Of a stretch of DNA of 64,000 nt, positions 56,235-64,000 are shown in pieces. This DNA is from Pantoea sp. Mb-10 (GTDB taxonomy: Bacteria; Pseudomonadota; Gammaproteobacteria; Enterobacterales; Enterobacteriaceae), in assembly GCF_021272205.1 (NCBI RefSeq), contig NZ_JAJSDX010000006.1, positions 186,001-250,000 of the forward strand. The letters are read 5' to 3'. The notes under the pieces were generated by a model, which was given only the letters and a program-made list of their open reading frames with translations, searched no databases and was not told the origin of the DNA. Every line of letters starts with the position of its first letter. The first letter of the stretch is position 1. The position numbers were made by a program, and so were the translations under genes.

Positions 56235-59012
56235 ATGAAAAATAATCGGCTCGCCTACTCTATTCGATTTTATAAAGATGCTTTAATTACCGCTGGGATA
56301 GTATTAACCACAGGACATTTCGCCTGGGGGGCAGTAACTCCTCTTCATGGGGCTTCAGTCTCTGGCGCGGGAAATACATTAATTATCTATCAGCAAGACA
56401 TCACAACCACCGTTGATAATAGCCACGCGTTATATATCGAGAACGGTGGATACGCGCAGGTTATCGATTCAACGCTAACGGCATCGGGTGCTGCGGGTGA
56501 TGGCTTCTATGCCACGGGTCAAGGGTCCCTGCTGGATATCAGTGACAGTAAGATAAGTACCCTCACCAACGCGGGTTCCGCGGCAGTCCTTCGCGACGGG
56601 GCTCATGCCAATCTTTATCACGTTGAAATTTTCCCTGAAATGCGTGGTATTGATTCCATCGGTGGCACCTTTACAGGCGACGAGGTCAAGATCGTCACCA
56701 ACGGCTATGATGCTGTTTACAGCGGTAAAAACGCCTCAGGCTCGCTGACCAATAGTCAAATTAACGTAAGCGGTGCGGAGGGTACCGCTGCTTTTTCTGA
56801 TGCGGGTTATCTCAACCTGCAAAACACAAATATCACTTTGCAGAGTAATAACACAGCGTTGGCTACCGCAAATAGTGGTGTGATCGAGTTAAAGGGTGGA
56901 GAGATAACGGGAACAGAAGGTGGTACGCTATTCGATATCCGCCATTCTGGAACTGTTCTTGCTGAGAATTTTAAAGCAACACTGAGTAATGATGCCGGTT
57001 ATGCGAACAACAGATTTATTAATTTTGACTACACCGCGCCGAATACAAATTTATATTTTAATCGTGGGGAAATCGACATTTCAGGCGATAACGCCGTGGG
57101 CATTGCTGCAGAAAAAGCTTTCGGAATTGTTAATTTTGATGATACGCGGCTCTCTCTGGCGACGGGCACGGCAATTACAGTCGGCAATAAATCTGACTTT
57201 TCCGTCAATCTCAATCACAGTGAAATTGCCAGTAAAACGTTATTGGTCAACTCCTATACCGATGGTAACCCCGATTTTATCCCGCAATCCTTTACGCTCA
57301 ATGCGAACGATCGCTCTGTATTAGAGGGGAATGTGTTTCTGACGCGAGCCCAGCGTCAAAATCACCAAATTAACCTTGATAATGATTCCGTATTGCACGG
57401 AAGTATTCAGGGTCTGCAATCGCTCACGTTAAATCGCAATAGCCGCTGGGAAATCACGGGCGATTCATCGGTAGATGCAGTGAACATCAGCAACAGCGAA
57501 CTGCGATTCGACAATAATACTGCCGGATTTAAGATGCTGACGATTGTGGGTGATTATGTGGCAGAGAATGCCAAAATGTTACTCAATGGTGCATTAGGCG
57601 GCGACAACTCGCCTACGGATAAAGTGCATATCATGGGCAACAGCAGCGGCGTAACCGAGGTGGCCGTGAACAATATTGGCGGTAGCGGCGCGCAAACCCT
57701 CGAGGGCATCACGCTCATTCAGGTGGACGGTCAAGCTGGCGGTGAATTCAGACAAGCAGGCCGCATTGTCGCTGGTGCCTACGACTACGCGCTTCAGCAC
57801 AGCAGCGACCGTCACCGCTGGATGCTGACCAGCCAGCCACAGTTCAGGCAGGATTTACCGGGCGACCATCAGAATGATACGCCGGACAATAGCGAAACGC
57901 CGTCCGAACCTGTGCAGCCAGCAGAACCGGTTAACAGTGATACTGCGCCTGTTGCATCAGAGGATGAAGCCAAGACCAGCGCACCCGTTGGCGATACAGG
58001 AATGGAAGAACACTCCCCCTCTCCTGTGTCGTCGGTGCCTGTTGCGCCTGCTGCCGGCTCGGCTGAGGGAGGCGTGAAGGCAATGACCGTGCGACCGGAA
58101 GCAGCAGGCTACCTTGCTAACGCGGCCGCGGCAAACACCCTGTTTGGTGCAGCGCTGAACGATCGCCTCTCTCGCGGTGATGAAAGATTGTGGCTGCGCA
58201 GCGTCGCTGGACGTAACCAATTCAAGGACTCCAGCAATCAGATTGCAACAAAAGGCCATTATTCGGCGTTTATCCTCGGTGCAGACCTGCTGGAAAACAG
58301 CTTCACCGGGTCAGATCGACTGCGGGTGGGTGCAATGGCCGGAATGGCGCAGGCACAAAACGTCTCGCGATCGTCTGTGACGGGGTATCAAGCCCGATCG
58401 AACGTAAACGGATACGGCTTTGGTGTGTATGCCAACTGGCAACAACGTGATGCGGATCAGAATGGCGCCTATGTTGACAGCTGGCTGATGTATAACACGT
58501 TTAAAAACAGCGTATCTGGCGAAGGCTTGGCTCAGGAGCACTACCGCTCGCGTGGTTTTACTGGAGCAACCGAGTTTGGTTATCGTGCGAAAGTGGCGAC
58601 CTTCAACCAGGACTTCGCACTGTGGCTGCAGCCTAAAGCCAGTGTGAGCTGGCACGGTGTCTCTGCCGGGACACATAAAGAGCGTAACGGCACCGAGGTA
58701 AAAGATCGCTCCGCGCGCGGTCTGCAAACGTCACTGGGTCTGCGCGCGTCACTGTCGGCGAGTGACAATGTCAACACTGCTCTGCTGCCTTGGGTTGAAG
58801 TGAACTGGCTTCAGAGCAGCAAGGCGCCGGCGGTGTCACTTGACGGTGCGAACGTTACGCAAGCTGGCGTCCGCAATCGGATTGAAGTGAAAGCGGGTAT
58901 CAATGCCAGACTGAATAAAAGCGTGAATCTGTGGGCCGGGGTAGCATACCAGCAGGGATCACATGGCTATCGTGATACGCAAGGGATGCTGGGGTTGAAA
59001 ATCGATTTTTAA
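56235..59012 (+). CDS. Pertactin-like type V autotransporter
   Basis: The 925-residue autotransporter begins with a signal-bearing N-terminus (TAGIVLTTGHFAWG), then a right-handed beta-helix passenger rich in short Asn/Gly/Thr repeats (about 30-530; e.g. SGNTLIIYQ-type and NLQNTNITLQ segments). A Pro/Glu/Ser-rich linker (about 540-620; PSEPVQPAEPVNSD) precedes a C-terminal beta-barrel (about 650-925) that ends in KIDF with terminal Phe, the Bam signal. Passenger function is likely adhesion or surface coverage. The ATG at 56235 is used; ribosome site weak. Directly downstream of the EvgAS-type pair. Confidence 0.86.
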   Translation: MKNNRLAYSIRFYKDALITAGIVLTTGHFAWGAVTPLHGASVSGAGNTLIIYQQDITTTVDNSHALYIENGGYAQVIDSTLTASGAAGDGFYATGQGSLLDISDSKISTLTNAGSAAVLRDGAHANLYHVEIFPEMRGIDSIGGTFTGDEVKIVTNGYDAVYSGKNASGSLTNSQINVSGAEGTAAFSDAGYLNLQNTNITLQSNNTALATANSGVIELKGGEITGTEGGTLFDIRHSGTVLAENFKATLSNDAGYANNRFINFDYTAPNTNLYFNRGEIDISGDNAVGIAAEKAFGIVNFDDTRLSLATGTAITVGNKSDFSVNLNHSEIASKTLLVNSYTDGNPDFIPQSFTLNANDRSVLEGNVFLTRAQRQNHQINLDNDSVLHGSIQGLQSLTLNRNSRWEITGDSSVDAVNISNSELRFDNNTAGFKMLTIVGDYVAENAKMLLNGALGGDNSPTDKVHIMGNSSGVTEVAVNNIGGSGAQTLEGITLIQVDGQAGGEFRQAGRIVAGAYDYALQHSSDRHRWMLTSQPQFRQDLPGDHQNDTPDNSETPSEPVQPAEPVNSDTAPVASEDEAKTSAPVGDTGMEEHSPSPVSSVPVAPAAGSAEGGVKAMTVRPEAAGYLANAAAANTLFGAALNDRLSRGDERLWLRSVAGRNQFKDSSNQIATKGHYSAFILGADLLENSFTGSDRLRVGAMAGMAQAQNVSRSSVTGYQARSNVNGYGFGVYANWQQRDADQNGAYVDSWLMYNTFKNSVSGEGLAQEHYRSRGFTGATEFGYRAKVATFNQDFALWLQPKASVSWHGVSAGTHKERNGTEVKDRSARGLQTSLGLRASLSASDNVNTALLPWVEVNWLQSSKAPAVSLDGANVTQAGVRNRIEVKAGINARLNKSVNLWAGVAYQQGSHGYRDTQGMLGLKIDF

Positions 59013-59094
59013 CGATGTGTTTCAACTAAGGTGTTGTGTGAGACACCGCGATAAAGATGCGTTAAATGTGATGAAAACCACTTTGATGTACGTT

Positions 59095-59122
59095 AATGCC
59101 CGGCACTGAGCCGGGCATTTTT
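59095..59122 (+). terminator. Autotransporter terminator
   Basis: Perfect 10-bp stem AATGCCCGGC-ACTGA-GCCGGGCATT followed by a T-run. Marks the right end of the accessory transcription unit. Confidence 0.9.
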
Positions 59123-59205
59123 CTTGGCTAACTTAATCGATCTGCTGTGGCTGCTGACGGGAATCTTAAACAAATGCTTAACTGTATGTTGTAACTTAAT
59201 GCCTA

Positions 59206-60447
59206 TTATTCTCTACCCTGTCCAAACACAGGCAGCAAATGGAGCCAGCTCAGTAGCCAGGCCAGAATATTGACTCCACCAAACAGGAATACCAGCAAGA
59301 TAGCCGCCTTCATGCGCGGCATTGACGTAAAGCGCCGCTCTGCTTTACGCGCGAGGAGTGCCGGGCAAATCACCGCCCAAAGTGTCGCGAATAGCCCGGC
59401 AAAGCCGATGGCCGCCACAAATCCGTCCGGCCAAAAAAGCGATGCCATTAGCGGCGGTAAAAACGTTAAGCCCGCCGTTTTAAGCCGTGCGGACAGTGAA
59501 TCCCCCCATCCCAAACGATCGCGGATGAAATCAAACAGTCCGGCAGTCACGCCAAGAAAAGAGGCAATCACCGCAAAATGGGAAAACAGGGACAACATGA
59601 TCTTCGCCCCATGGCCATACTGATTGGCCCCGAGGGCGGACATCAACGCGGCAATATCACCCCCCTGCTGCACAACCTGCGGAAAGGCGCTGCGCGGCAC
59701 ATTGCCCATAGTGCAGGTCAGCCAAAACACGTAAAGCGTAAGTGATAACACCGTGCCCAGCGTAAGCGCCTGCGTGAGCTTACCGCGATGACGACGGTAA
59801 TAACGGACCAGCCCGGTGATATTGCCGTGATAGCCGAATGAGGCAAGGCAGAATGGCACTACCCCCAACGCATAAGGCCAATAACGATCGCCCGTCGGCG
59901 GTGCGCTAAATAATGAAGGCGCATCAATCTGCATCAGTAACCCGCCAAACAGCAGGATTAACAACACGATTTTGATCAGCACACAACCGGTCACCAAACG
60001 GCTGACTTCCCGCGTGCCCAAACACACCACCGCGGCAACGCAAAGCGTTAAGGTGACTTTGGTGGCGCCAGTAGAGAGCGGAACACCTAGCTGGTTAAGC
60101 GAATGTTGATAAACTGGCCCGCTGGCCGAGATATAGGCATAGGTCAAAATGCCCAGAACAAACAGAATGCTAATCCCATTCACGCTGGCCCAGCCGCGCC
60201 CAAGTAAATCACGCGTTATCGTGTCATACCCTGCGCCAGGGGAATATTGCACGCTAACCTGCATAAACAGCAGGCCGGAAAGCAGCATGGCACCCCAGCT
60301 AAAGGCCAGCAGCAGCAATGACCAACCAAACCATGCGCCCGCCATGACCACCGGCAAGGTAAACATGCCTGCCCCTACCACGGTGCCGCAGATCATCATC
60401 GCGCCCCACCACACCGATGGCTGACGCTGATGCATACGTTCTGGCAT
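59206..60447 (-). CDS. mtr: Mtr-like tryptophan-type permease (HAAAP family)
   Basis: The 413-residue transporter has eleven predicted membrane helices of the hydroxy/aromatic amino acid permease family. The match to E. coli Mtr is strong across ICGTVVGAGMFTLPVVMAGAWFGWS, NGISILFVLGILTYAYISASG, PFCLASFGYHGNITGL and FLGVTAGLFDFIRDRLGWGDS. Import of tryptophan is the likely role. The ATG at 60447 (AGGGA 8 bases upstream) is preferred over an in-frame TTG at 60453. Convergent with the autotransporter. Confidence 0.86.
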   Translation of the reverse strand: MPERMHQRQPSVWWGAMMICGTVVGAGMFTLPVVMAGAWFGWSLLLLAFSWGAMLLSGLLFMQVSVQYSPGAGYDTITRDLLGRGWASVNGISILFVLGILTYAYISASGPVYQHSLNQLGVPLSTGATKVTLTLCVAAVVCLGTREVSRLVTGCVLIKIVLLILLFGGLLMQIDAPSLFSAPPTGDRYWPYALGVVPFCLASFGYHGNITGLVRYYRRHRGKLTQALTLGTVLSLTLYVFWLTCTMGNVPRSAFPQVVQQGGDIAALMSALGANQYGHGAKIMLSLFSHFAVIASFLGVTAGLFDFIRDRLGWGDSLSARLKTAGLTFLPPLMASLFWPDGFVAAIGFAGLFATLWAVICPALLARKAERRFTSMPRMKAAILLVFLFGGVNILAWLLSWLHLLPVFGQGRE

Positions 60448-60599
60448 CTCCAAATCCCTGCAAAATCATAAAGGCCGCGATGATACAGCGGAAAGGGAGA
60501 ATGTCAGCATGTCGCGGTGAGGTTATTTTTAAGGAGCTGTCAGCGTGGGCTGACAGCTAACGCGTATTCGGTTGATGGGATAGGCGACACCCTGTGCCT

Positions 60600-61610
60600 T
60601 CAGGCGTAAAACGCAGGGCGCGTCGGCAGAGTGATGGTTACGATCTCCCCACTGTTTTGCGCTTCCACACAGGCGTCGGCCGCCACCGCCGCTGCATAGC
60701 CATCCCAGGCGGAAGGGCCGCCGAGCTGCCCCGCTCGCGCACCGTTAATGAAGTCTTGCAGTTCGACGTCATAGGCAGCAATGAAGCGCTGTTTCCAGTC
60801 GGTCAGAATGCCACTGCCCAGCATGGCCGCACGGCGCGTTGACACCGACATCGGCTCCGGCAGGCGCGCGACTCCGCTCTCACCGACCACTTCACACTGG
60901 ATATCATAGCCATACTGACAATTGACGAAAATTTCCACGTCGATGCGCACGCCCTGCGTGGTTTCCAGCAGCACGATCTGCGGATCGTTGAGGTGCGGCG
61001 CGGCGCGTGACGTCTTGCGCGGATACACCACTTGCGCACTAACGTACTCATCGTTGAGTAACCAACGGAGCACGTCGAGTTCATGAATGAGCGTATCGGT
61101 AATCGCCATCTCCGTGGTATATGCCTCACCCACAGCGGGATTACGGTGCGCGCAGTGCAGCATCAGGGGTTGGCCTATCTCGCCCTGTTCAATAACCTGT
61201 TTAAGGGCGCGATAGCCACTGTCGTAAGGGCGCATAAAGCCCACCTGCACAAGCCTCTTCCCCGCAGCCATTTCTGCCTCAACAATGTTTAGGCAGCCTT
61301 GGGCAGTCACGGCCAACGGTTTCTCGCAAAACACCGCTTTGCCCGCTTGAATCGCGGCCAGCACAAACGCTTCATGCGTAGGGCCCCACGACGTCACCAT
61401 CACGGCCTGCACCTCCGGCGCGGCGATAAGATCGTCGGGCTTATCATAGATTGTCGCCTGTAAATCCAGATCGCGGTTAACCTGCTCGCACTGACTGCGA
61501 TTGATATCGTTTAGCGCCACCACTTTTGCGTGGCGCAGCACTTGGCTGCAGCGGCGAATATGTTCACGCCCAATGGCACCTGTACCAATTACGCCGAGAT
61601 TTAACGTCAT
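60600..61610 (-). CDS. Gfo/Idh/MocA-family dehydrogenase (inositol 2-dehydrogenase-like)
   Basis: The 336-residue NAD(P)-dependent dehydrogenase has the Rossmann motif [17 protein letters not shown], the catalytic Lys in FCEKPLAVT and the [14 protein letters not shown] block typical of IolG-type myo-inositol dehydrogenases. Sugar or polyol substrate; inositol specificity is likely but not proven. The ATG at 61610 has AAGGAAAAG upstream (an in-frame GTG at 61613 is less likely). It follows a TIM-barrel isomerase by 28 bases, so the pair is probably an operon. Confidence 0.85.
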   Translation of the reverse strand: MTLNLGVIGTGAIGREHIRRCSQVLRHAKVVALNDINRSQCEQVNRDLDLQATIYDKPDDLIAAPEVQAVMVTSWGPTHEAFVLAAIQAGKAVFCEKPLAVTAQGCLNIVEAEMAAGKRLVQVGFMRPYDSGYRALKQVIEQGEIGQPLMLHCAHRNPAVGEAYTTEMAITDTLIHELDVLRWLLNDEYVSAQVVYPRKTSRAAPHLNDPQIVLLETTQGVRIDVEIFVNCQYGYDIQCEVVGESGVARLPEPMSVSTRRAAMLGSGILTDWKQRFIAAYDVELQDFINGARAGQLGGPSAWDGYAAAVAADACVEAQNSGEIVTITLPTRPAFYA

Positions 61611-61638
61611 CACTTTTCCTTAGTCCATCAAGGGGAAA

Positions 61639-62460
61639 TTACTGGTTGAGGTAGTCAATGCTGTGCTGGATTTCGCGAACAATGTCATCTTCACGCCATG
61701 CCTCCATGCAAGATGAGAACGGCTCAAAGGCATACAGACCGCGATAACCTCGCGCTTCCAGCCGGGCGAGCTGCTCTTTTGAACCGAGGCGATCTTGTGC
61801 ACTCAACATCACGCGCTCTTCATCAGTGAGCTGCGACGCGGGACGCGTATCTCGCACCCCAGAAAGATGCACCAACCCGACATTTGCGACGTCAACGCCG
61901 CTCTCGAACTCCCGCTCTGCCTCTTCATACAGGTAATGATGGAAGGTATCTAACACGATTTTGAACGGCACGCCGGCCTCGCGAATCAACCGCTGCGCCT
62001 GTGCCGCGGAACGTAAAGCGCTTTGCGGAAAGCCCAACGGCTCAACCAGTCCCGCAATGCCATATTCGGCAAACAGCGGCCCCAGCGTCTTCAATGCCGA
62101 CACGGTTTGCGCATCGGAGATGACGGTGCCGTCGTTCAGAGGACAGAGCACCAGTGCTTTCGCCCCCGTTTGTCGTGCATCTTCCAGTAAGCCGCGAGTC
62201 GTTTCGAGCACGGCGTCGGTGAGCTGATTAAAGGGGTAGACCGCATTGATGGTTTCAATCGACAGCGCATGCTGGGCGGCCAACTGCCGTACCGCTTCAC
62301 CACCCAAGGCATCAGTCACGCTGCCGCTTTTCATGTCATTGCGCAACTCCACATGGTGCAAACCCAGCCCGCTCACCAGCGAGAAAAATTGCGCAATACT
62401 GAGGCCAGGGGCGATTTTACGGTTTATGCAGAAGCGTTCATTGCTGATTTTAGTCGTCAT
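61639..62460 (-). CDS. TIM-barrel sugar isomerase/epimerase-like protein
   Basis: The 273-residue protein of the AP-endonuclease-2/xylose-isomerase-like TIM barrel superfamily resembles IolH/IolI-type enzymes: LGLHHVELRNDM, ALVLCPLNDG, YGIAGLVEPLGFPQSALR, IVLDTFHHYLY and VGLVHLSGVRD carry the metal-binding Glu, Asp and His positions. Its partner gene is a Gfo/Idh dehydrogenase, so a sugar/inositol catabolic role is inferred. The ATG at 62460 is used because the domain starts there; the frame extends upstream without domain-like sequence. Confidence 0.8.
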   Translation of the reverse strand: MTTKISNERFCINRKIAPGLSIAQFFSLVSGLGLHHVELRNDMKSGSVTDALGGEAVRQLAAQHALSIETINAVYPFNQLTDAVLETTRGLLEDARQTGAKALVLCPLNDGTVISDAQTVSALKTLGPLFAEYGIAGLVEPLGFPQSALRSAAQAQRLIREAGVPFKIVLDTFHHYLYEEAEREFESGVDVANVGLVHLSGVRDTRPASQLTDEERVMLSAQDRLGSKEQLARLEARGYRGLYAFEPFSSCMEAWREDDIVREIQHSIDYLNQ

Positions 62461-62580
62461 GCTTTTTCCTGAAATAATCGGCTTTATTGAGCGTACCAAA
62501 GGCGGAGTACGTGGAATCATAGAGGGTCGAGACGCCGCAGACGCGTACAAGCTTGATGGAATTACATCAAGGGACGGGCT

Positions 62581-62618
62581 AAAAAAAAGCGCAATGGCGA
62601 TGACTCGCGATTGCGCTT
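62581..62618 (-). terminator. Terminator of the arn operon
   Basis: On the reverse strand AAGCGCAATCGCG...CGCCATTGCGCTT forms a stem ending in eight T residues, 18 bases after the arnF stop. Confidence 0.88.
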
Positions 62619-62635
62619 GAGACGGGGAAGACAGG

Positions 62636-62998
62636 TTAGATTTTGCGCGCGGGTAATGACACGCACAGTAGCCCGGCGACAATACAGATCACGCCCGCCA
62701 AACTCTGCCAGTGGAAGGGTTCTGCAAACTGCGGCAGCAGGATAGCCGCCAGCCATACCAGCACATAGCTCAGGCTGAGGAGTGGATAAAGTCGATTCAG
62801 CGGCATGTGGCGCAGCGCCAACATCCAAAACAGCATCGACAGCCCATACAGGCCCAGGCCAACCGCCAACCGCAATACGGCGTAGGGGTGTCTTGCCAGT
62901 AACGTCAGCGGCGGAAAATCACTCATCGCTGCGCGCAGGGTTAATTGCGCCAGCGTGACCAGCAGCACGCTGGCTAGCGCCAATAACACCCCTTTCAT
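62636..62998 (-). CDS. arnF: ArnF, undecaprenyl-phospho-aminoarabinose flippase subunit
   Basis: The 120-residue four-helix small multidrug-resistance-fold protein forms, with ArnE, the flippase for undecaprenyl phosphate-L-Ara4N. Pattern VLLALASVLLVTLAQLTLRAAM, PLNRLYPLLSLSYVLVWLAA and ICIVAGLLCVSLP fits ArnF. The ATG overlaps the arnE stop (ATGA). Last gene of the arn operon in this order, which matches E. coli arnT-E-F. Downstream terminator at 62581. Confidence 0.88.
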   Translation of the reverse strand: MKGVLLALASVLLVTLAQLTLRAAMSDFPPLTLLARHPYAVLRLAVGLGLYGLSMLFWMLALRHMPLNRLYPLLSLSYVLVWLAAILLPQFAEPFHWQSLAGVICIVAGLLCVSLPARKI

Positions 62999-63327
62999 AG
63001 ATAGCTTCCCATCAGCGCGACGCCCACGACAATGATCCCCGTACCGATCCACTGTCGCAGCGTAAAGGTCTCACGCCAAATCAGGCGCGCAGCCACCGCG
63101 ACCAGCACAAAGTTCAGGCTCAGCATAGGATAGGCCACGCTAACCGGCACCTGTTGCAATACCGTCAACCACAGCAACATCGCCACGCCCAGCAGCAGCA
63201 AACTCAGCCCCACCCAAAGGATGAGCCCACGTTTATCATTTCGCAGACTCACCAGCGCGGCCTGTTTCTGGCACAGCTGGGCGGCGCAGCTTAGCAAGCT
63301 CACGAGCAGGATCAGCAGCAGATTCAT
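62995..63327 (-). CDS. arnE: ArnE, flippase subunit
   Basis: The 110-residue four-helix protein has the EmrE-like fold (LLILLVSLLSCAAQLCQKQAAL; VPVSVAYPMLSLNFVLVAVAARLIWRE; GTGIIVVGVALMG) and partners ArnF. It overlaps arnT and arnF by ATGA at both ends, so the three are translationally coupled. Lipid A modification by this pathway lowers sensitivity to cationic peptides. Confidence 0.9.
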   Translation of the reverse strand: MNLLLILLVSLLSCAAQLCQKQAALVSLRNDKRGLILWVGLSLLLLGVAMLLWLTVLQQVPVSVAYPMLSLNFVLVAVAARLIWRETFTLRQWIGTGIIVVGVALMGSYL

Positions 63328-64000
63328 GGCGCGGCGTTATAACCGTAGTAAACCAAACGGCCCTGACGATAAACATCATCCGGCAGCGGCAATGTCGCAT
63401 CCGGCGTCGGCTGGTGTGAATCCAGCAGCATCACCAGCGATACACGACCGTGACGACGATGTTCGCGCAACCAGTCGGCAAATGCCTGCCCATCGACATA
63501 GCGTGATTGCGCATCGAGATAGCTCAGACCGTATTGCAACTCACCTTTGGCGTCGAAAAAGGTGATATCGCTGCGGCGCGCTTCCCACGAAACGGCGGCG
63601 GCAATACCGGGGTTATCCACCAGCACATAGCGGCTATCGACAAGCTGGCGATGAATGGCCTGGACAAAATTCTGCGGCTGTTTGCTATCGCGAACTTTAT
63701 GCGGGATCGCGAAGCCCACCAGGAGCGCCAACGCCAGCGGGCACAGCGCCGCGAACTGCCAGCGACCGGTTTTAAGGCTCAGCGCGCCCACGAGGCCCCA
63801 CCCGGCAAACGCCAGCGTGGCACAGATTACCGCCGTGGTATCGTCGCTGCCGTAGACCGGATGTTTAGCGATTCCCCAAGGCGCAATCACCACCAGCGCC
63901 ACCAGCGCCGTAACGGCACCGAACAGTAGATTAATCCAGCCGTTTACGCGAAAAGCCCGCGCGGACGCTTTCTGCGCATAATGCGCCATCAGCAGCGCCA
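63324..64000 (-). CDS. arnT: ArnT, aminoarabinose transferase, C-terminal part
   Basis: About 225 C-terminal residues of ArnT, the inner-membrane glycosyltransferase that moves L-Ara4N from undecaprenyl phosphate to lipid A. The frame is open to the right edge, and the family is about 550 residues, so the start lies outside the window. The visible part holds the last membrane helices (INLLFGAVTALVALVVIAPW; ICATLAFAGWGLVGAL) and the periplasmic C-terminal domain. It overlaps arnE by ATGA. Confidence 0.88.
   Translation of the reverse strand, partial: ALLMAHYAQKASARAFRVNGWINLLFGAVTALVALVVIAPWGIAKHPVYGSDDTTAVICATLAFAGWGLVGALSLKTGRWQFAALCPLALALLVGFAIPHKVRDSKQPQNFVQAIHRQLVDSRYVLVDNPGIAAAVSWEARRSDITFFDAKGELQYGLSYLDAQSRYVDGQAFADWLREHRRHGRVSLVMLLDSHQPTPDATLPLPDDVYRQGRLVYYGYNAAP

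Overview
The window looks like chromosomal DNA of an Erwiniaceae-type enterobacterium (Pantoea/Erwinia-like). That assignment is an inference from recognisable enterobacterial genes: nlpC, ygaVP, blc, ydeP, ylaC, yddG, leuE, ascGFB, mqo, kup, hipBA, an arn operon and an evgAS pair, mixed with genes common in plant-associated relatives (uvsE, a full bet cluster, an exported chorismate mutase). No rRNA or tRNA genes were seen.

Layout. 0-10 kb: a divergent exported gene and exported chorismate mutase, hipBA with three evenly spaced HipB-type operators, nlpC, ygaVP with its operator, a small Xre-like protein, a DapA-family aldolase, two tandem YdgH/BhsA-type exported proteins with matching leader hairpins, an ABC-F ATPase and blc. 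10-19 kb: an AriR/YmgB-like protein, ydeP, an FAD monooxygenase, ylaC, yddG, a two-domain membrane protein read from TTG, leuE and a small lipoprotein. 19-31 kb: a nitrogen/carbon catabolic block (amidase, NCS1 permease, biuret-hydrolase-like enzyme, beta-alanine:pyruvate transaminase, LysR) beside betTIBA for choline to glycine betaine. 31.25-32.5 kb: a gene-free mosaic of GC-rich repeats. 32.5-48.9 kb: uvsE, ascBF/ascG, mqo, a signal-less YdgH-type protein, kup, a MetJ-box-preceded orphan MetQ, a TetR/ABC-membrane pair with twin palindromic operators, an MBL protein, a GGCT-like protein, a DJ-1/PfpI protein, an Mrr-like nuclease and a VOC protein.

48.9-59.1 kb is the clearest accessory segment. 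It begins at a truncated LysR remnant, then has a 34-bp lox-like site (13-8-13) just upstream of a recombinase that is a close full-length relative of phage P1 Cre with all seven active-site residues. After that come an unknown protein, an EvgA/EvgS-type phosphorelay (1171-residue hybrid kinase) and a pertactin-like autotransporter preceded by nested inverted repeats. 59.2-64 kb returns to housekeeping: an Mtr-like permease, an inositol-dehydrogenase-like and a sugar-isomerase-like pair, then arnF, arnE and the 3' part of arnT running off the right edge.

The most interesting items are the chromosomal Cre/lox-like pair, the BvgAS-like arrangement of kinase and autotransporter beside it, the repeat mosaic between betT and uvsE, and the biuret/ureide-type catabolic cluster. 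All calls come from reading the sequence and recalled family knowledge; no database search was run.
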